DNA of 64,000 bases from Agarophyton chilense (Eukaryota; Rhodophyta; Florideophyceae; Gracilariales; Gracilariaceae). Where the stretch lies: NCBI GenBank assembly GCA_030374765.1, contig JARGXX010000117.1, positions 1,426,001-1,490,000 of the forward strand, in the 5' to 3' direction. This document shows, piece after piece, positions 11,700-23,798 of the stretch; position 1 is the stretch's first letter, and each line of letters starts with the position of its first letter. The notes under the pieces were generated by a model, which saw nothing but the letters and a program-made list of their open reading frames with translations, was not told where the DNA came from and did no database searches. The position numbers and the translations under genes are program-made.

Positions 11700-12235
11700 C
11701 GTTACCATGCAGTGAGGCGTTCTTAAGGTTGAAAAGCATATCCAAATAGGCGAAAGTGTTGAGAAGGTTTCGAATGAGCTTTGACACTATGAATTTGTCC
11801 GAGAGCTCTTCGTCAAAGGTTGTTAGTTCCCAAAAACTCCCACAGACCGAAATAAAGGCTTGTTTCAGTCGTTACTGTCCCTGAAGGCGGGAGTGCCCAA
11901 GCGGCGACGGATGTTTTGAACATCATATCCATTTGAGGTGGTGTACACTCGTTGAAGTTCATCTTAAAGGTCCCTCGCGATTTGGGCATCGTCGTCTACC
12001 AATGTACGGTAGGTAGCAACAGCAGAGTCACGGAGTCATAATATGATGGTACTCTTTGCTTTGACGGACTTCTCGAACGCAGATATCATGGCACGGTTAT
12101 TAAGATTGAATCGTTCGCGGCAAGAATCCAAACCGCTGGAAAAAGCGTCTTCACGGCAAAGATATGCTGGTAGACGACGGTACCAGAGAATGTAGTCGGT
12201 GGGCACCTTGAGCTTCAGGAGTTTGCAAAAGAAAG
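11700..12235 (-). pseudogene. decayed gene fragment, unknown family
   Basis: On the minus strand about 180 codons read as coherent protein with three stops and one frameshift: KVPTDYILWYRRLPAYLCRE near 12210-12150, then ATYRTLVDDDAQIARDL, QRVYTTSNGYDVQNIRRRLG, and in the next frame DKFIVSKLIRNLLNTFAYLD near 11780. Too short and degraded to be flagged as an ORF. Family not recognised. Confidence 0.45.
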
Positions 12236-12936
12236 GCTCTTAAGAACCCGACATTCCTGGCAGATGGGAATGTAAGATCGACCTGCTTAAGCAGAAAAGA
12301 TCTTCGCTAGACAGAACTGCTTAAGAGGGAAAGAACCCCACAATTTATCTAGTAGGAAGTTTTTCTTCTTCTTCTGCTTTGACTCCAATTTCGCCCGTTC
12401 CCTACGATTATAAGGAGTAATTATATTTAAAATAAGCCTAACCCATCTCTGGGATCTATGCAATCGACTCAGTACAGGTCCCTGCAATTAAGCTGCTAAC
12501 CCCGCACCACGAAGACCCGACCTTCGGAGGATCTTCCAACTACCGTGAACGGCATGCATAACAATCCTAAACTAAAAATCACAACTCCATGTATAGGACT
12601 CAATACTGAGTAGCCCCGGCCAACTCTCTCTTCAGTATTTTCCCATGTAGCTACGTGCCTTAACTTCTGTAGTATCCATTGTGACGGAGAGAGCAGACAA
12701 CTGCGACAGCGTTCGGACTGTCGATAGGAGTGCTTGCGGCAAAGAGGAAAGTGGGTGATAAAGCTACAAAACTAGCGAGCTGGAAGATGGGGGTTGTAAA
12801 GCCCCAGTCGCTAATGCGGGTGGTTGGTAGACTATGGTCGTTGTTGAACGGACCACTACTTATTGTAGCTTGACTTTATCTCCGGTTAAGAAATCATGAA
12901 CAAGTAACAAGTCAGTTGAGAACCCGTTGTTGTCTC
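12236..12936. other. stretch with no gene seen
   Basis: AT-rich in part, only short ORFs, directly upstream of the left edge of the full-length retrotransposon. Confidence 0.4.
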
Positions 12937-12941
12937 CTTTA
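12937..12941. repeat. left copy of the 5-bp target-site duplication (CTTTA)
   Basis: CTTTA immediately precedes the TG of the left LTR. The same five bases follow the CA of the right LTR at 24715-24719. Confidence 0.85.
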
Positions 12942-13855
12942 TGTGGAGCAAAACCCGGCGACGGGAAGTGCTTTCAAGGTGTTCGAAGCCTTGCTCCCTG
13001 AGATAGGCAGACTCAGAGACAGAGCCCTCCGTTCCACCCGTAGTGTGGGGTGTAACTCCCACGGGGGATTCCGGCAGTACCGACGGAGGTGAGGGTAGAA
13101 ACAGTTGGGTCGGGAATGGATATGGGTATCCCAGAGAATGGGGGAAAACCGGCCAAGAGGAAAAACGGGGCGAGGGTCGGGCACTAACAGGCACCGGATC
13201 CGAGAACCAGAAAAGGGGCGAAACAACAAAAGAAACCCAATACAGGGGCGAAAACCTGTCCTCGAAAGGAAACACAAAAAGCACGCAACAAGTAAGCAGA
13301 ACCCCCACGGGGTATCGTGCACGCAGGTCGTCTAAGCGGTCCCAAGGGGGTGGTTGCACGGAACCCAAACGTGGGCACTCTCCAAGTGGAGTCGTGTCCC
13401 TACGCAGGCGTTGCTAACCAGAGCCCGTTCCGGGTTGTAAGGCCGAAACGATGGCGACGAAGAACCTCTAAAGGTATCGAAGACCAACCTTGGTTCCCAT
13501 TTACTCTGAGCTTCGGACTGTCAGATCTCATCTCCCTAAGTAGGGCCCACTAACTAAACTCTACAGTATTGCACACCTGCTCAGGGCCATACATGTGGAG
13601 ATCCCACTGTCAGGGCCCAAAAGTCCAACGTTCTAACAAATATCCAAAAATCGGTGCCAAAATTAAGCCACGTGTATCACGGGGCCAATCCAACCATGGG
13701 CCATCCGAATCCTTTCTTCACAGGCGAACTCTAACCAGAAAACCGTGCCACCTCAGCACACCTTAGAGGGGGTCATAGTCATAACCCTCGGAGGGTTCAA
13801 TTCTCATTCTATGAGTTGCATCTTCAAGTATCCCCTAACTGGGCGTTGCTCTACA
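12942..13855 (-). repeat. 3' LTR of the full-length element (914 bp)
   Basis: TG...CA ends. It matches 23799-24714 almost base for base from about 13192 to 13768, with roughly a dozen substitutions and small indels clustered in 12942-13190 and a few near the other edge. Confidence 0.93.
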
Positions 13856-13868
13856 TCTCCCCCTCCTT
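13856..13868 (-). other. polypurine tract of the full-length element
   Basis: On the minus strand AAGGAGGGGGAGA directly precedes the 3' LTR, equivalent to the tract at 4054-4065. Confidence 0.75.
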
Positions 13869-13936
13869 AAGACGAGGAAGAACATTCCGAGCCACGGGTG
13901 TCTCGCTTTCCGGTCACTATATATACTTCTCTCCTA

Positions 13937-15795
13937 ATGGGGTCCTTCACCACTTCTGAGAATCGCCACAAAACCGGCACATCGGTACAACTTGCTTCTA
14001 CTCCTCCGACTTTCGGCGAAAAGCAACTTCTCGCAACAGCAGTCTCAACCAGCCCTCTCAAGGGAATGAACCCATACGTCATCAACCCACTCTCGGGGTC
14101 ATCGGCCTCCGCGCCGGCGGACAACGAAGCTCCCCAGCAGGGTGGATATCTCTCCAGTTTTGATGCGGCTCCGTCGGGTACCGAACCTTCCGCCTTGGCG
14201 AGCAACCGACATCCTCAGGAGGATTTGGACATTAACGCGGTGGCGTGGAACTCCGCTCATGCGATGCCCTTGGTAGCAAACTCCAGATGTTGGATCTCAA
14301 ACGAATCCTTTCGAAGGTGGAGTCCCCTTACCGATCCGGTGATATATTCCCGCGCTCCGTGGTTCCATCCGACAGCGGTTCGCGACGATGAGCTCATCGA
14401 CTCCTACGTGGAGGACGGCTTATTGCCGGGGTGGCCTACCTGTCGAGGTTGTACGTTCTCCCGATTGGAGGGCGCGGGTAGCCATAGAGCCTCAGTATCT
14501 ATACCGCGGTCGCGGGGAGTCCCTGGACAAGGCACGCGCAGCGATGGCGGCTCTGGCCTACCAGCGATTGGAGAGGTCACGCTTTGACCATCTGGTTCCC
14601 CCGGAGTACGGGTTCGATGTCGCCTATTACCGCACGTACAGTGAGGTCTCCTACGGGGATAACCTGGCAGCCTTTCCCGAAGCCGAGTTCCGCGGACCGG
14701 GTTTTCCTCTCCGAGAAGATATGCTCCAATGGAGTCGTCCCATCCTTCGGGCTGAATTCAGGTACCTTCAACGGCAGTTTACCCAGTATGGGTTCGATCG
14801 ACGCGTGCGCTTCGAGCGCCGCTCGCGCTCCCGTTTCGGGTTCCTTGTCCCGTATCATCACGTGGAACTGGAGCGTATCCGTAACACGGCGAAGGTTGGG
14901 CTATTCGTGCCCCTTCCAGCTTGGTGGAGTAAGATCGAGGTCCCCCGAGGGTGCTTTGCTGAACTGCCCCCGTGCATCTACTATAATCGGGTCTCGTTTG
15001 ATGCACGACCCGAACTCGGGATACTGGGCCCTCGTTGCAGCCGAGTGGGCAGCCCGCGTAGCGGCGCACCTCCTCTGGGATGCTCATGACCATTTCCGTA
15101 TCTGGTATATTCCTCCGATGCTACGGACCATCATGCGTCAGATCGACCTTGTCCCAGCGTTGGGTTCGGTCAGCAACGTGCAGGACCTGTATCCAATCTT
15201 GGACGTGATCGACAACACCCAATGGGATCGAATTCCAGTGGAAAATCAGCCCGCAGGGGAAGGATCCGTGCGAGACAAGTCTCCTGGCCGGTACGATCCG
15301 GGCTCCGGTAACTGGGTCTATTACAATCCCTTTGAAGGGGTTTGCATCAGCGCGGCGCAAGCACGGGCACTGATGGACTCGCCTCGACCGATGCCGGTGG
15401 GAAATCCGACGGGGTTCATTTATACTGACGATTACGAGTACGAACCTCCAGTAGACCTGGACGATCCAGCGTTGGATAACGACATGCCAGCTCCTAGTGG
15501 AGTACTCCCTGTGGAGCCATCTGCACCCTTCCAATTAGTGGGAACGACCTCAGCTGCGGCGGCGAATGCATCCGGTGGCAGTCCATCTGCTCCCCCCGGC
15601 TGGGGTGTGAACACCCTTGCGCAGGCGCCGGTTGCCACTCCGCAAGTGGATAGTGTGCGACAAGGCCTAGTGAACGCGGGCATTCCGATTCCCCTGGGTA
15701 TGACGGATGTGAGCCAGATGTTGGCTTTCGCCTCGGCGTACCATCAGGGTCAGAATCCCAACGGTGGGGCGGGTCCCTCCTCGGGCTTTCCGTAG
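13937..15795 (+). pseudogene. antisense accessory ORF of the second Ty3/gypsy element, broken by two frameshifts
   Basis: Homologue of the intact ORF at 2226-3896, again antisense to gag-pol and between chromodomain and polypurine tract. The first ATG is at 13937, 13 bases after a TATATATA motif (13917-13924), so an internal antisense promoter is plausible. Frame 1 runs to about 14437 (shared PWFHP-AVRD block). Frame 2 covers about 14437-15000 (shared ILRAEFRY and FVPY blocks). Frame 3 covers about 15000-15795 (shared EWA, W-P-P and Q-WD blocks) and ends in a Pro/Gly/Ala-rich tail. Two single-base shifts would account for the breaks. No known domain recognised. Confidence 0.82.
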
Positions 15796-15849
15796 TTCCG
15801 CCTTCGGGCAATTGTAGAGTCCATAGCTTGACGACAATAGGAAACTTCT

Positions 15850-16015
15850 GATATTTGCATAACTTCTTTTCTTCTTCCTTCCTAGGATCTTAACTTCTAC
15901 TTCATCTTCTTCATTCCTTCTTAGGATCTTCTTCATCTTCTTCCCTCCATAGGGTCCAATCTTCTTCTTAATCTTCTTCTCCACTTCGTGGGTCTTCTTT
16001 TCCTTTTTCATCATA
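15850..16015. repeat. pyrimidine-rich imperfect repeats (CTTCTT type)
   Basis: A 165-bp tract of CTT/CCT units with recurring TAGGATCTT and TAGGGTCC islands, almost pure pyrimidine on the plus strand. It lies between the antisense ORF stop and the chromodomain, i.e. where the two opposing transcripts would meet. Confidence 0.65.
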
Positions 16016-16184
16016 AACTGTCCCGATAACCGGTGTTGTGTTCCCCGGTTAACGGCGCTAGGCCGAGGGCCAGTAGACATTCCCTCTCAATACGTGTTCT
16101 TCGGGATACTCTCCTCAATTCCTCTTCAGAGGTCCAACATCTTCCTCACTTCGAGGTCCCATCCACACCAGTTCCCGTGGTGGC

Positions 16185-16475
16185 TTACCCGACTTGGGCA
16201 CGATCCAGACTTGGAGGCAAGGTTACCCGAGCGCGTCGGTGATAGGATAAAACCTTAGACCTCGGAAGGTGCTCAATGGGTTCCACTGTATCCTCATCAG
16301 GCGAGAATCCGTACCATCGGACTTGGTAGCGAACTTCTCCCTCGGGGGTGTAGATGTGACGCACGATGCGATCGATAACGAATTCCTGCGGGTACACTTT
16401 TCCCTGTTCGGGCTTCTCTTCCATCTTGGAACGCTCTAGTTTCCTTGAAAGTGTCAACGTAGGGTCTAGAAACAC
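16185..16475 (-). pseudogene. chromodomain segment of the second element's pol
   Basis: The ORF carries a clear chromodomain (EFVIDRIVRHIY, VRYQVRWYGFSPDEDTVEP, then EHLPRS), very like the one at 1690-1850. It is in the same frame as the integrase ORF that ends at 17001, but stops in the intervening linker (about 16476-17000) separate them. In the first element only one stop lies in that interval, so the linker here has decayed. Confidence 0.85.
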
Positions 16476-17000
16476 CCTGGTGGGTTCTTTTCCGTGTTGC
16501 GAGCGGGTCTCAGCACTTCGTCCAAACGGCGCCGAGTGGCCTGTGGGCTACGTTGTAACTTCCGTCTACGGAGTCAAAACGGCCCAGTTTTGGGTTCTTC
16601 TTAAAGCTGAGATCTTCCCGATAACAGTGGTGTTCTTAGAATCCGTGACGGTTGAGAAACCGTGACGCGGTAGCGTCTCAAATCTCAGGGGGGTAAGACT
16701 TCAACGTCAACCCGAGCTACGGGGACGAAGGTTGCTCCCGTGCAACGCGCCGTGCGACGGAGGCGGTTTGCGCGACGGTTGGTCGTCAGAGCCTTTTGAT
16801 TGGCTCGGTGCCATTCGACGTGTGCCACACAAATGCGCGCGCGCACCGTGTGGGGTGACCGTTCCTTGTGCGGGAAAATCTTCATATGCGGATGTGAGGT
16901 AGCGCTTTCGACACGCGCTAGCACTCTCCTGAGCTGTCCCCGACGGGTCTCACTCATTTCCTTCCCATTCCTGAGGGTTCCAGTGTCTCCATAGGAGTTC

Positions 17001-18931
17001 CTATTCCCATTCCAAAACAAAGAGCCAAATTTGGTCAACCTCGTCGTCGAGATCTTCCCCGTGCGGGTCCGCTGACACAGCGCGTTCCCGAGAAAGCGGG
17101 GTTTGAGTGTGCGACACCTCAATGTCTCGTCCGCGGCGGCGGGTGATCGTCGGCTCTGTAGGCGTTCCGGGTGCGGAGTTCTCCACACGACTCTCCCTAG
17201 GCGGGGTTTCGTCATCTTTTCTGACGTCGTGCTCGGCTGGGTCGGCGGTGATGTCGCTACCCATACGCTGGGGTTGTGACTTCTCTGTCGCCGGCTCGGT
17301 CGGGCTCGCCGTCTCACTGTGAGAACTAGATTCTCTGTTAGGGCGACTGGCTGACGCCGAAACATCGTCCTGCGAAGGAACTAAGTCCTCCTCCTCCTCC
17401 TCAGGCGGAGAGCCAGGAGGCTTGATTACCTCCGGTGGGGGAGTAACTCTGTAAGAGTTCGTTGACTGGGCCCTTGAGGGAGCGGGCCCAGGTTCGAGAG
17501 TATCCGAAGTTTCCGGTAGGTCGGTTAAACCACGTTCCGGGTGCGGAAGTATAACGGGGCGGGTGTTCGAATCTCCGCCTGACGGGTTAACTTCCGTTGA
17601 ATCATCCCCTGTGGAGGGCGTTGGTGCCGACACCACTTCCACATTTGGGCTGGGCGCTCGTGTGATGCGGTCCCTGGAGATCCGTTCGTGGCGGTTAGCG
17701 ATATCCAAGACCACCGTGTCCGGGTCTACAGAAACCACACGATAGGGTCCGTCCACAATTGGCGAAAGCTTGTGCCTACGTTCCTTTTCAGGATTGTAGT
17801 ATTCCTTTCGAAGGAAGACGAAGTCGTCGGGCTCCACCTGAGGTAGAGGTTTGCGAACCCGATTGTCAAAGTCCTTCTTGTATGCGCGTTGAGATTTGTC
17901 CATTGCTTTCCGGGCTATCGGCACCATCTTCGTAAGCCATTCCTTCCAGGCTTTTCGGTACAATCCCGGTGACGGGTACGTCGACAGCGTCGGTTGAGCC
18001 TCGATGGCGACCGGCGGCGGTGTCCTCGACAGTACCAGTTCGAATGGGGATAACGATGTAACCCGATGTACCTGGGTGTTGTATGCATACGTGATAGCGT
18101 CTGTGTACAAGTCCCATTTTTTGGGGGGATCCGCAACATACGATCTCAAAGCGTTGAGTATCGTGCGGTTAAACCTCTCCACCTGGCCATTCCCTTGAGG
18201 GTGATACGTAGTAACAAATAAATTCCTTACATCAAGGATTCGACATACATCCTGAAAGAACTTTGATGCGAATTGCCCTCCGTTGTCGGATAACAACTGC
18301 ACCAGCGGTCCATATACGAACACCCAATGGGTCACGAACGCTTGCGCGACGGTAGCGGCAGTGATCCGCTTCAGCGGCACAGTTCTCTTTAGCTTAGAGA
18401 ATCTGTCAGAAATGACAAGCAGATGCCGATGACCTCGGGGCGTCCTGATAAACTCCCCTAGGATGTCTATGGCCACGAATTCGAGTGGAGCCCGTGCCGG
18501 GAACAGCGTCAACTTCTTAGAGTGCTTCCGAAGTTTGACGTCATTCTTGGCGCAATTTGCGCAGGCCCGTCTGACGGCGTAACAATCGAATGCCATTGCT
18601 GGCCAGTAAAAGTCCCTTCTCAACGTGAGGTACAGTTTTCTTACCCGGGGGTGGGCGCCATCCTTCACATAGTGAGTGAGCTGTAATACCCTCTTTTGTA
18701 GGGTGTGCGGCACCACTATCCTCGGGCGAGGTCAAACGGTCCTGATTAGGTAACCCTGATCGTCGCCCGCGAAAGGTAACTGAAATCCTCCGTTGAGGCG
18801 AGCCCGAATCCGTGTACAGAATGGGTCGAGCTGTTGCTCGCGTATCATGTCCTCTGGAGAGATAGGTATAAAAGAGCCGGTCGGCGAATCCAGACTCTCA
18901 TTGAAGAGTATATCGTCACAAACATCATCCG
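17001..18931 (-). pseudogene. Ty3/gypsy integrase with GPY/F domain (in-frame TGA)
   Basis: Zinc-binding HHCC region (THYVKDGAHP and CANC), DDE core (FVAIDILGEF, LLSDNGGQF, GNGQVERFNRT), then the GPY/F module (HKLSPIVDGPYRVV) and an acidic, Ser/Pro-rich tail. The ORF from 18716 down to 17001 is intact. The same frame continues upstream to about 18931 through a linker (PEDMIREQQLDPFC) but carries a TGA at 18732-18734. A one-base shift near 18932 separates it from RNase H. Confidence 0.93.
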
Positions 18932-20857
18932 TCAGCGGTTGAGCTCATCCCTCGAGGTCCGATACCATAAAACATGGAATGGGATGTCATCGTCCTCGTA
19001 GGGTTCCGTTTCCGCTGTGGTTCCCAAGCGGGATAGTGCATCAGCCTGAGTGTTCAGCTTCCCTTTCTTGTACAGGATCTCAAAGTCGAATTCCGACAGT
19101 CGGAGACGCCAGCGCATAAGGTGGCCCGAGGGTTCGGAGATCTCCAGGAGCCAACGCAAACATGCGTGGTCCGTATGGACTTTGATACGAGTACCCATCA
19201 GATAGGGGCGAAGTGTAGCTAAGGCCCACACAACGGCTAAACATTCTTTGTCGGAGACCGAGTAGTTCCTTTCATGGACATTCAGGGAACGTGACCAGTA
19301 CCCAATAGGGTGACGTTCCCCATCCTCAGAGGATTGGAACAGTGCACACCCTACTTGGTTTGCACTAGCATCGGTGTCCACTTCGTAAGGGAGCCCAGGA
19401 TTGGGTAGAGCCAAGATTGGCGGTGATGTTACGGCATTCACCAGTGCCATGAAGGCAGACGCTTCCGCGTCGCCAAAAGGTTCCAGTTCAACTGGTTGTC
19501 TCTTCGTCAGGAGCCTGTTGAGGGGGGTGGCAATTTCCGCAAAGTTCGGGACGAATCGGCGCTACACGTTACACAGACCTAAGAAGGATCGCAACTCCGT
19601 TTGAGTTTTCGGGTGTTTTGCTTCCTTCAAGGATTTCACTCGTACTTCATCGATTGAAAGCCGTCCGGGACGGATGATATGACCCAGATACTTAACCGAA
19701 TCGGTGAAAAACTCGCACTTCTTGAGTTTCAAGGTTATTCCCGCGTCGCGGAATATCTTCATTACGTCCCTGACGTGTTCGAGGTGGTCATCCAGGTTGT
19801 TGGAGAAGACAATAATGTCGTCTAAATACACTAGACATGTCCTCCACTTGAAGGGAGCCAACAGAATGTCTATCGCCCGTTGAAACGTTGCGGGGGCATT
19901 TGTCAACCCAAAAGGCATCCTCCGGAATCGGAAAAGTCCTTGATGACACACGAAAGCCGTTTTGTCTCGATCTTTCTCCCTAATAGGGACTTGCCAGTAG
20001 CCCGAATTGGCGTCGAGGGTAGAGAAAACAGTAGCGCTCCCAAGGGAGTCGATGTATTCGTCCATCCGAGGGATCGGGTACACATCCTTAATGGTTACCT
20101 CGTTCAGGCGTCTGTAATCGATGCAGAAACGCCACGATCCATCCGGTTTCGGAACTAACACCACTGGTGAGGCCCAAGCGGACTGGGCAGGTTCAATTAC
20201 GCCCGCTTTAAGCATCTTCTCCACCTGAGATTTCTCCTCTTCCCGAGCTTTCGGTCCAGCCCTGTAAGGGTGTTGGGCAATAGGCCGAGTGTTCGGTAAC
20301 AAGTCGATGCAGTGTTCTGTAATCCCAATAGTTCCAAAGGAACCATCCCAGATGGGGGTAAATTAACGAAGCATGTGCCTCAGCTTCTCCCGATGAGATG
20401 CGGGTACATGGTTGAGATCCCATTTTTCCAATTCCTGAACAGGATCCGTCTGGTCTGCTCCTGTGATAGGGGCCGTAACCTCCTGATGTTTAAAGTGTTC
20501 AGCGTGTGGAGCTGCATTCGTATGCTCACCGTCTTCCGCGATTTCGGCAGTGTCCTCCCCCTCTTTAGGGTCCGCCACACCAAGGACCTCTGCGATAGAG
20601 ATCTTTGTAGATACGACCGCATGCGGGTGTGGAAGAACAGAACCCAGGATCTGGTGTTTGACCAAATGCTGCGTTGTCTTTCCATAGTTGGCTACCAAAA
20701 CCTTGAAAGGTTTATCTGGTTCCACGGAGACAACCCCATTCGCAAGGGCGAGTTGACGCCGCGTATACAGAGACGGGTTCGGTTGTACCACATGCACACC
20801 AATTTGCTTGGTAACAACTGTGACCCAAACCTGGGTTTCTGGCGGGATAGCCACTGA
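18932..20857 (-). pseudogene. reverse transcriptase and RNase H of the second Ty3/gypsy element
   Basis: Reverse transcriptase lies at 19562-20302 (PDGSWRFCIDYRRLN, MPFGLTNAPATFQR, and the catalytic VYLDDIIVFS). RNase H follows at 18932-19450 (VDTDAS, SVSDKECLAVVWAL, HTDHACLRWLL). All of 18932-20857 is one frame, interrupted by TAA at 20363-20365 and TAG at 19562-19564. The second stop falls in the usually conserved LCN-YRRF motif, replacing the tyrosine. The N-terminal part (20366-20854) is the connection between protease and polymerase. Confidence 0.93.
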
Positions 20858-21547
20858 CTACGCAACCTTTTCCCGTGTAGACACCGGGTCCTTCTTGACA
20901 GATTCCTGCGCGACGGGGAGAGGAACGCGTGTTCGCGCTGCTCCCTGTAAGGGTTTACGAACGATTGGGATCGTAGACCCGTCTTCGAGTTCCACAGTTC
21001 TATTCCGAGGACGGATGGCTTCCACGAAGCGGTCGCAAAAGTCACAACCCAGTATGACTGGTCCTGCAAGTGACTTGCATACAATAAACTCTAGCTGAAC
21101 GAGATAAGAGCCTAACCTCACCATGAGGGAAATTGTACCCAGTGTCCGCAGCGGGTTGTTGTTCGCATCAGCGATATCCAAACGTGGACCAGTACGAACT
21201 TGAACCCGGAGCAGCGGGGGTAACAATTCAACATGAATTAAGTTAGGAGCGGCTCCTGTATCCAGGACAGATGTTTGACGAACCATAAACTGGTTGGACA
21301 GGCAGAAGTCGGCGAATGCTTTATAATTCCGCTTGGCCATTACCATAACTCGATCCGGAATACGGAGATTACGGGACCGTATCCATGGGCAACGGAGGAC
21401 ACTAAAGTATCCCGAGTTTACATCGGTGTCAGCCGTTCTCCTTGAAAGGATAGTCACAGCTGGGGAGCGAAGCTGGAGCGCCTCGGGCGTCTTCAACTCC
21501 GGCTTAGAAGACGCCCCTCCCGCAGGGGAGACTCCCAAGTTTAGTTT
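20858..21547 (-). pseudogene. retroviral-type aspartic protease
   Basis: Contains the active-site motif VLDTGAAPNLIH and the downstream ILGCDF turn expected for a Ty3-type protease. The frame is -1 relative to gag and overlaps its end at a run of five A residues directly before the gag stop (GAAAAAC TAA, minus strand, 21541-21550). A TAG at 20858-20860 separates it from the reverse transcriptase part of the same frame. Confidence 0.88.
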
Positions 21548-23571
21548 TTCGAAGCGGACTTCACCGAATTCGGTGCAGCTGCCTCGAAGGGGACCGGTTG
21601 TTCCCCGTTCGCGGGTACAAGTTCTGTATCCCTGTCAGCAAGGTGAGCTCGGAGTATCCTTTGTTCTTCATAGGACCTACTCGGGACTCGAGCTTTCTCC
21701 TCAGGGGTCAGAGTCTCGTACTGAGCGATAATTCGTGAACCCTCCCGCAGGGGAAATGTGCAGTCTGGTGCTTTGTGACCACGGAGGTAACACAAATAGC
21801 AAATCAGCTCTGCCGGGTTCGGTTGTGGACGTGAATCCACGCGACGTGTTGCTGTATCCCTCCATCCGGGGCGAGAGAATCGAGCAGCGGTATTTGCAAA
21901 AGGTAGCGATGTGGCTGGCACCCTCCGTCCTTGGGTATAGAGCGCAGGGTCTTCATCCGTAGTCGGAGCGGATGTCGACGGCAACTCAGACGTACCCATA
22001 GATTCGGGGTTACTTCCCATGAAGTGAATGTTATCATTGACCCACACAGGGGCAGGGCCTCCTGCGAGTGACAAAGACGAGTTACCTCCATCGGCGAGGA
22101 GTGCACGTGTCGGCCGACTCTTTCGGTTCTGCCGGGCACGGAGAGTATCTCCCTCAGCCTGGGCGTACTGAACCAGTTCCAAGTAGGTCAGCTTGCGCTT
22201 CTCTTCCCGATGTCGGGCAACCAATGCCCTTATCGAGGGGTCCAAACCATCCACAAACATGGTGCATCTCTCGTAGGCGGGGAATACATTCCCGCATCGG
22301 TGAAACGCTTTATTCAAGCGAGTTGAATACACCGTTTCGGTTTCCATCGGCTTCTGCCGCGTATCCCTTAATGCAAGGATTGCTTCCTGAATCGCATTTC
22401 CAGTAGCGTATGACCTCAAGAGGTACTGCACCGCTTCGGGCCAGCACGTGACTCCCCCTTCCGAGGCTCGGGATGATCCACGGACGGAGCTGAACTGGTC
22501 TTCAGCCATCCCCTTTAAGAAATAGGGTAATGCAAGATACGCTTGCGCTTCACTCACACCGAGGATGTCAGCCTCCTGGACGAACCTCGCAAGGAAATCG
22601 AGCACCAGAATTGGGTCTGTTCATGTGAACTCCCTCTTCTGTAGGGTGATGCTCAGCCTTTTGATGTAGTCCTTAACCTTACCCGTTCCGTGGGATGTTC
22701 GATCTCCCGAAGGGTTATCCAACCGGTAATAGCGGTACGATAGCAGCTTCCGATAGAGAGAATTCGTCGGCTTCAGCTCCCTTAATCCAAGGTGTTTCCT
22801 ACCCTTCTTCCGGGTACGGATTGCCCCTTGAGAGGTGTAAGTAGCCTTCGACCGAGTCGTCCGGGATGACCGGCGTCCATCTTCACTATCTGAAGATTCG
22901 GAGGACGAACTCGATGACGAGCGATTGGGATCGAAATCCGATAAATCCTCTTGGAGTTGAACCCTCTTCTTGGACTTGCGGCGGTCCCGTTTAGCGGAGC
23001 GGTGTTCTTCGTCTTCCGAAACGTCGGGTTTATCCTTCGAGGCTTCTGTGTCTCCGTCCACACAGATAATGGCCTCGAGGGTGTCCAGCCGAGCTTGGAA
23101 GCGTTCCGCTTGCACGCGGTGTTCCTCCACGAGGCTCCGGTACTCCTGGATAAAGACGCCAGGGGTACCAAAGCTTTCTAAAAGGGAGTTCACATCCCTC
23201 CTCAGGGTACGAAGGTCATCGGCGACTCCCCGCACCTGGGCGTCCTCTACCTTGCGGCGGAGGGTAGTAACCTCCTGAAAGAGCTCGACGTGAGCCGCGT
23301 TGGCGATATCGATTCGAGTCTCCAGGCGCTGTAATTCAGGGTCGGCCCGACTTCGGGGTGCTGCTGAGGGGGTCTCCACCACTGGAGCTGGGCCCACAGC
23401 CACGACCTCTCGAGGAACTGAAACCACTGAGGGTGCTCTCCGAGTGTCCGGATCGATACCGAAATCGTTCCAATCTTCGGGAATTGAGCTCCTCGACCTA
23501 GGCGGGGCCGGGGGCACTGAACCCGCTTGACGGTTTGATCCAGTCCTGGAACCACGGTTAATCGGCGACAT
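21541..23571 (-). pseudogene. Ty3/gypsy Gag with one in-frame TGA
   Basis: ATG at 23569-23571. The N-terminal 316 codons contain a predicted coiled coil (ELFQEVTTLRRKVEDAQVR) and basic and Ser-rich tracts. Then comes TGA at 22621-22623, and the same frame continues with the capsid-like part (DPILVLDFLARF, YLALPYFLKGMA) and one CCHC zinc knuckle (CYLCYLRGHKAPDC, C-x2-C-x4-H-x4-C). It ends at TAA 21541. Without the TGA the protein would be about 676 residues, a normal size for chromovirus Gag. Confidence 0.9.
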
Positions 23572-23783
23572 GCTGCAGACACGACACCGACGATTCGGGG
23601 TAACGATGAAATTCGATCACGAGATTCCCAGAGAACGGATGACGTAACACAAAACAAAAATAAAAACCAATTCCACCCTTTCCAAAGGGGACCACTACAA
23701 CAAATCTTCACGACGGTGCTTCCTCTTCCAAGAGATATTCCAACACGTGGATGACCAACCCAAGAGTCCGAGAACGGCTTCTA

Positions 23784-23796
23784 GGCCGGGAGACCA
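23784..23796 (-). other. primer-binding site
   Basis: Two bases after the end of the 5' LTR the minus strand reads TGGTCTCCCGGCC. It begins with the TGG expected opposite a tRNA CCA end. The primer tRNA would end in GGCCGGGAGACCA; I cannot assign it to an amino acid. Confidence 0.65.
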
Positions 23797-23798
23797 CT

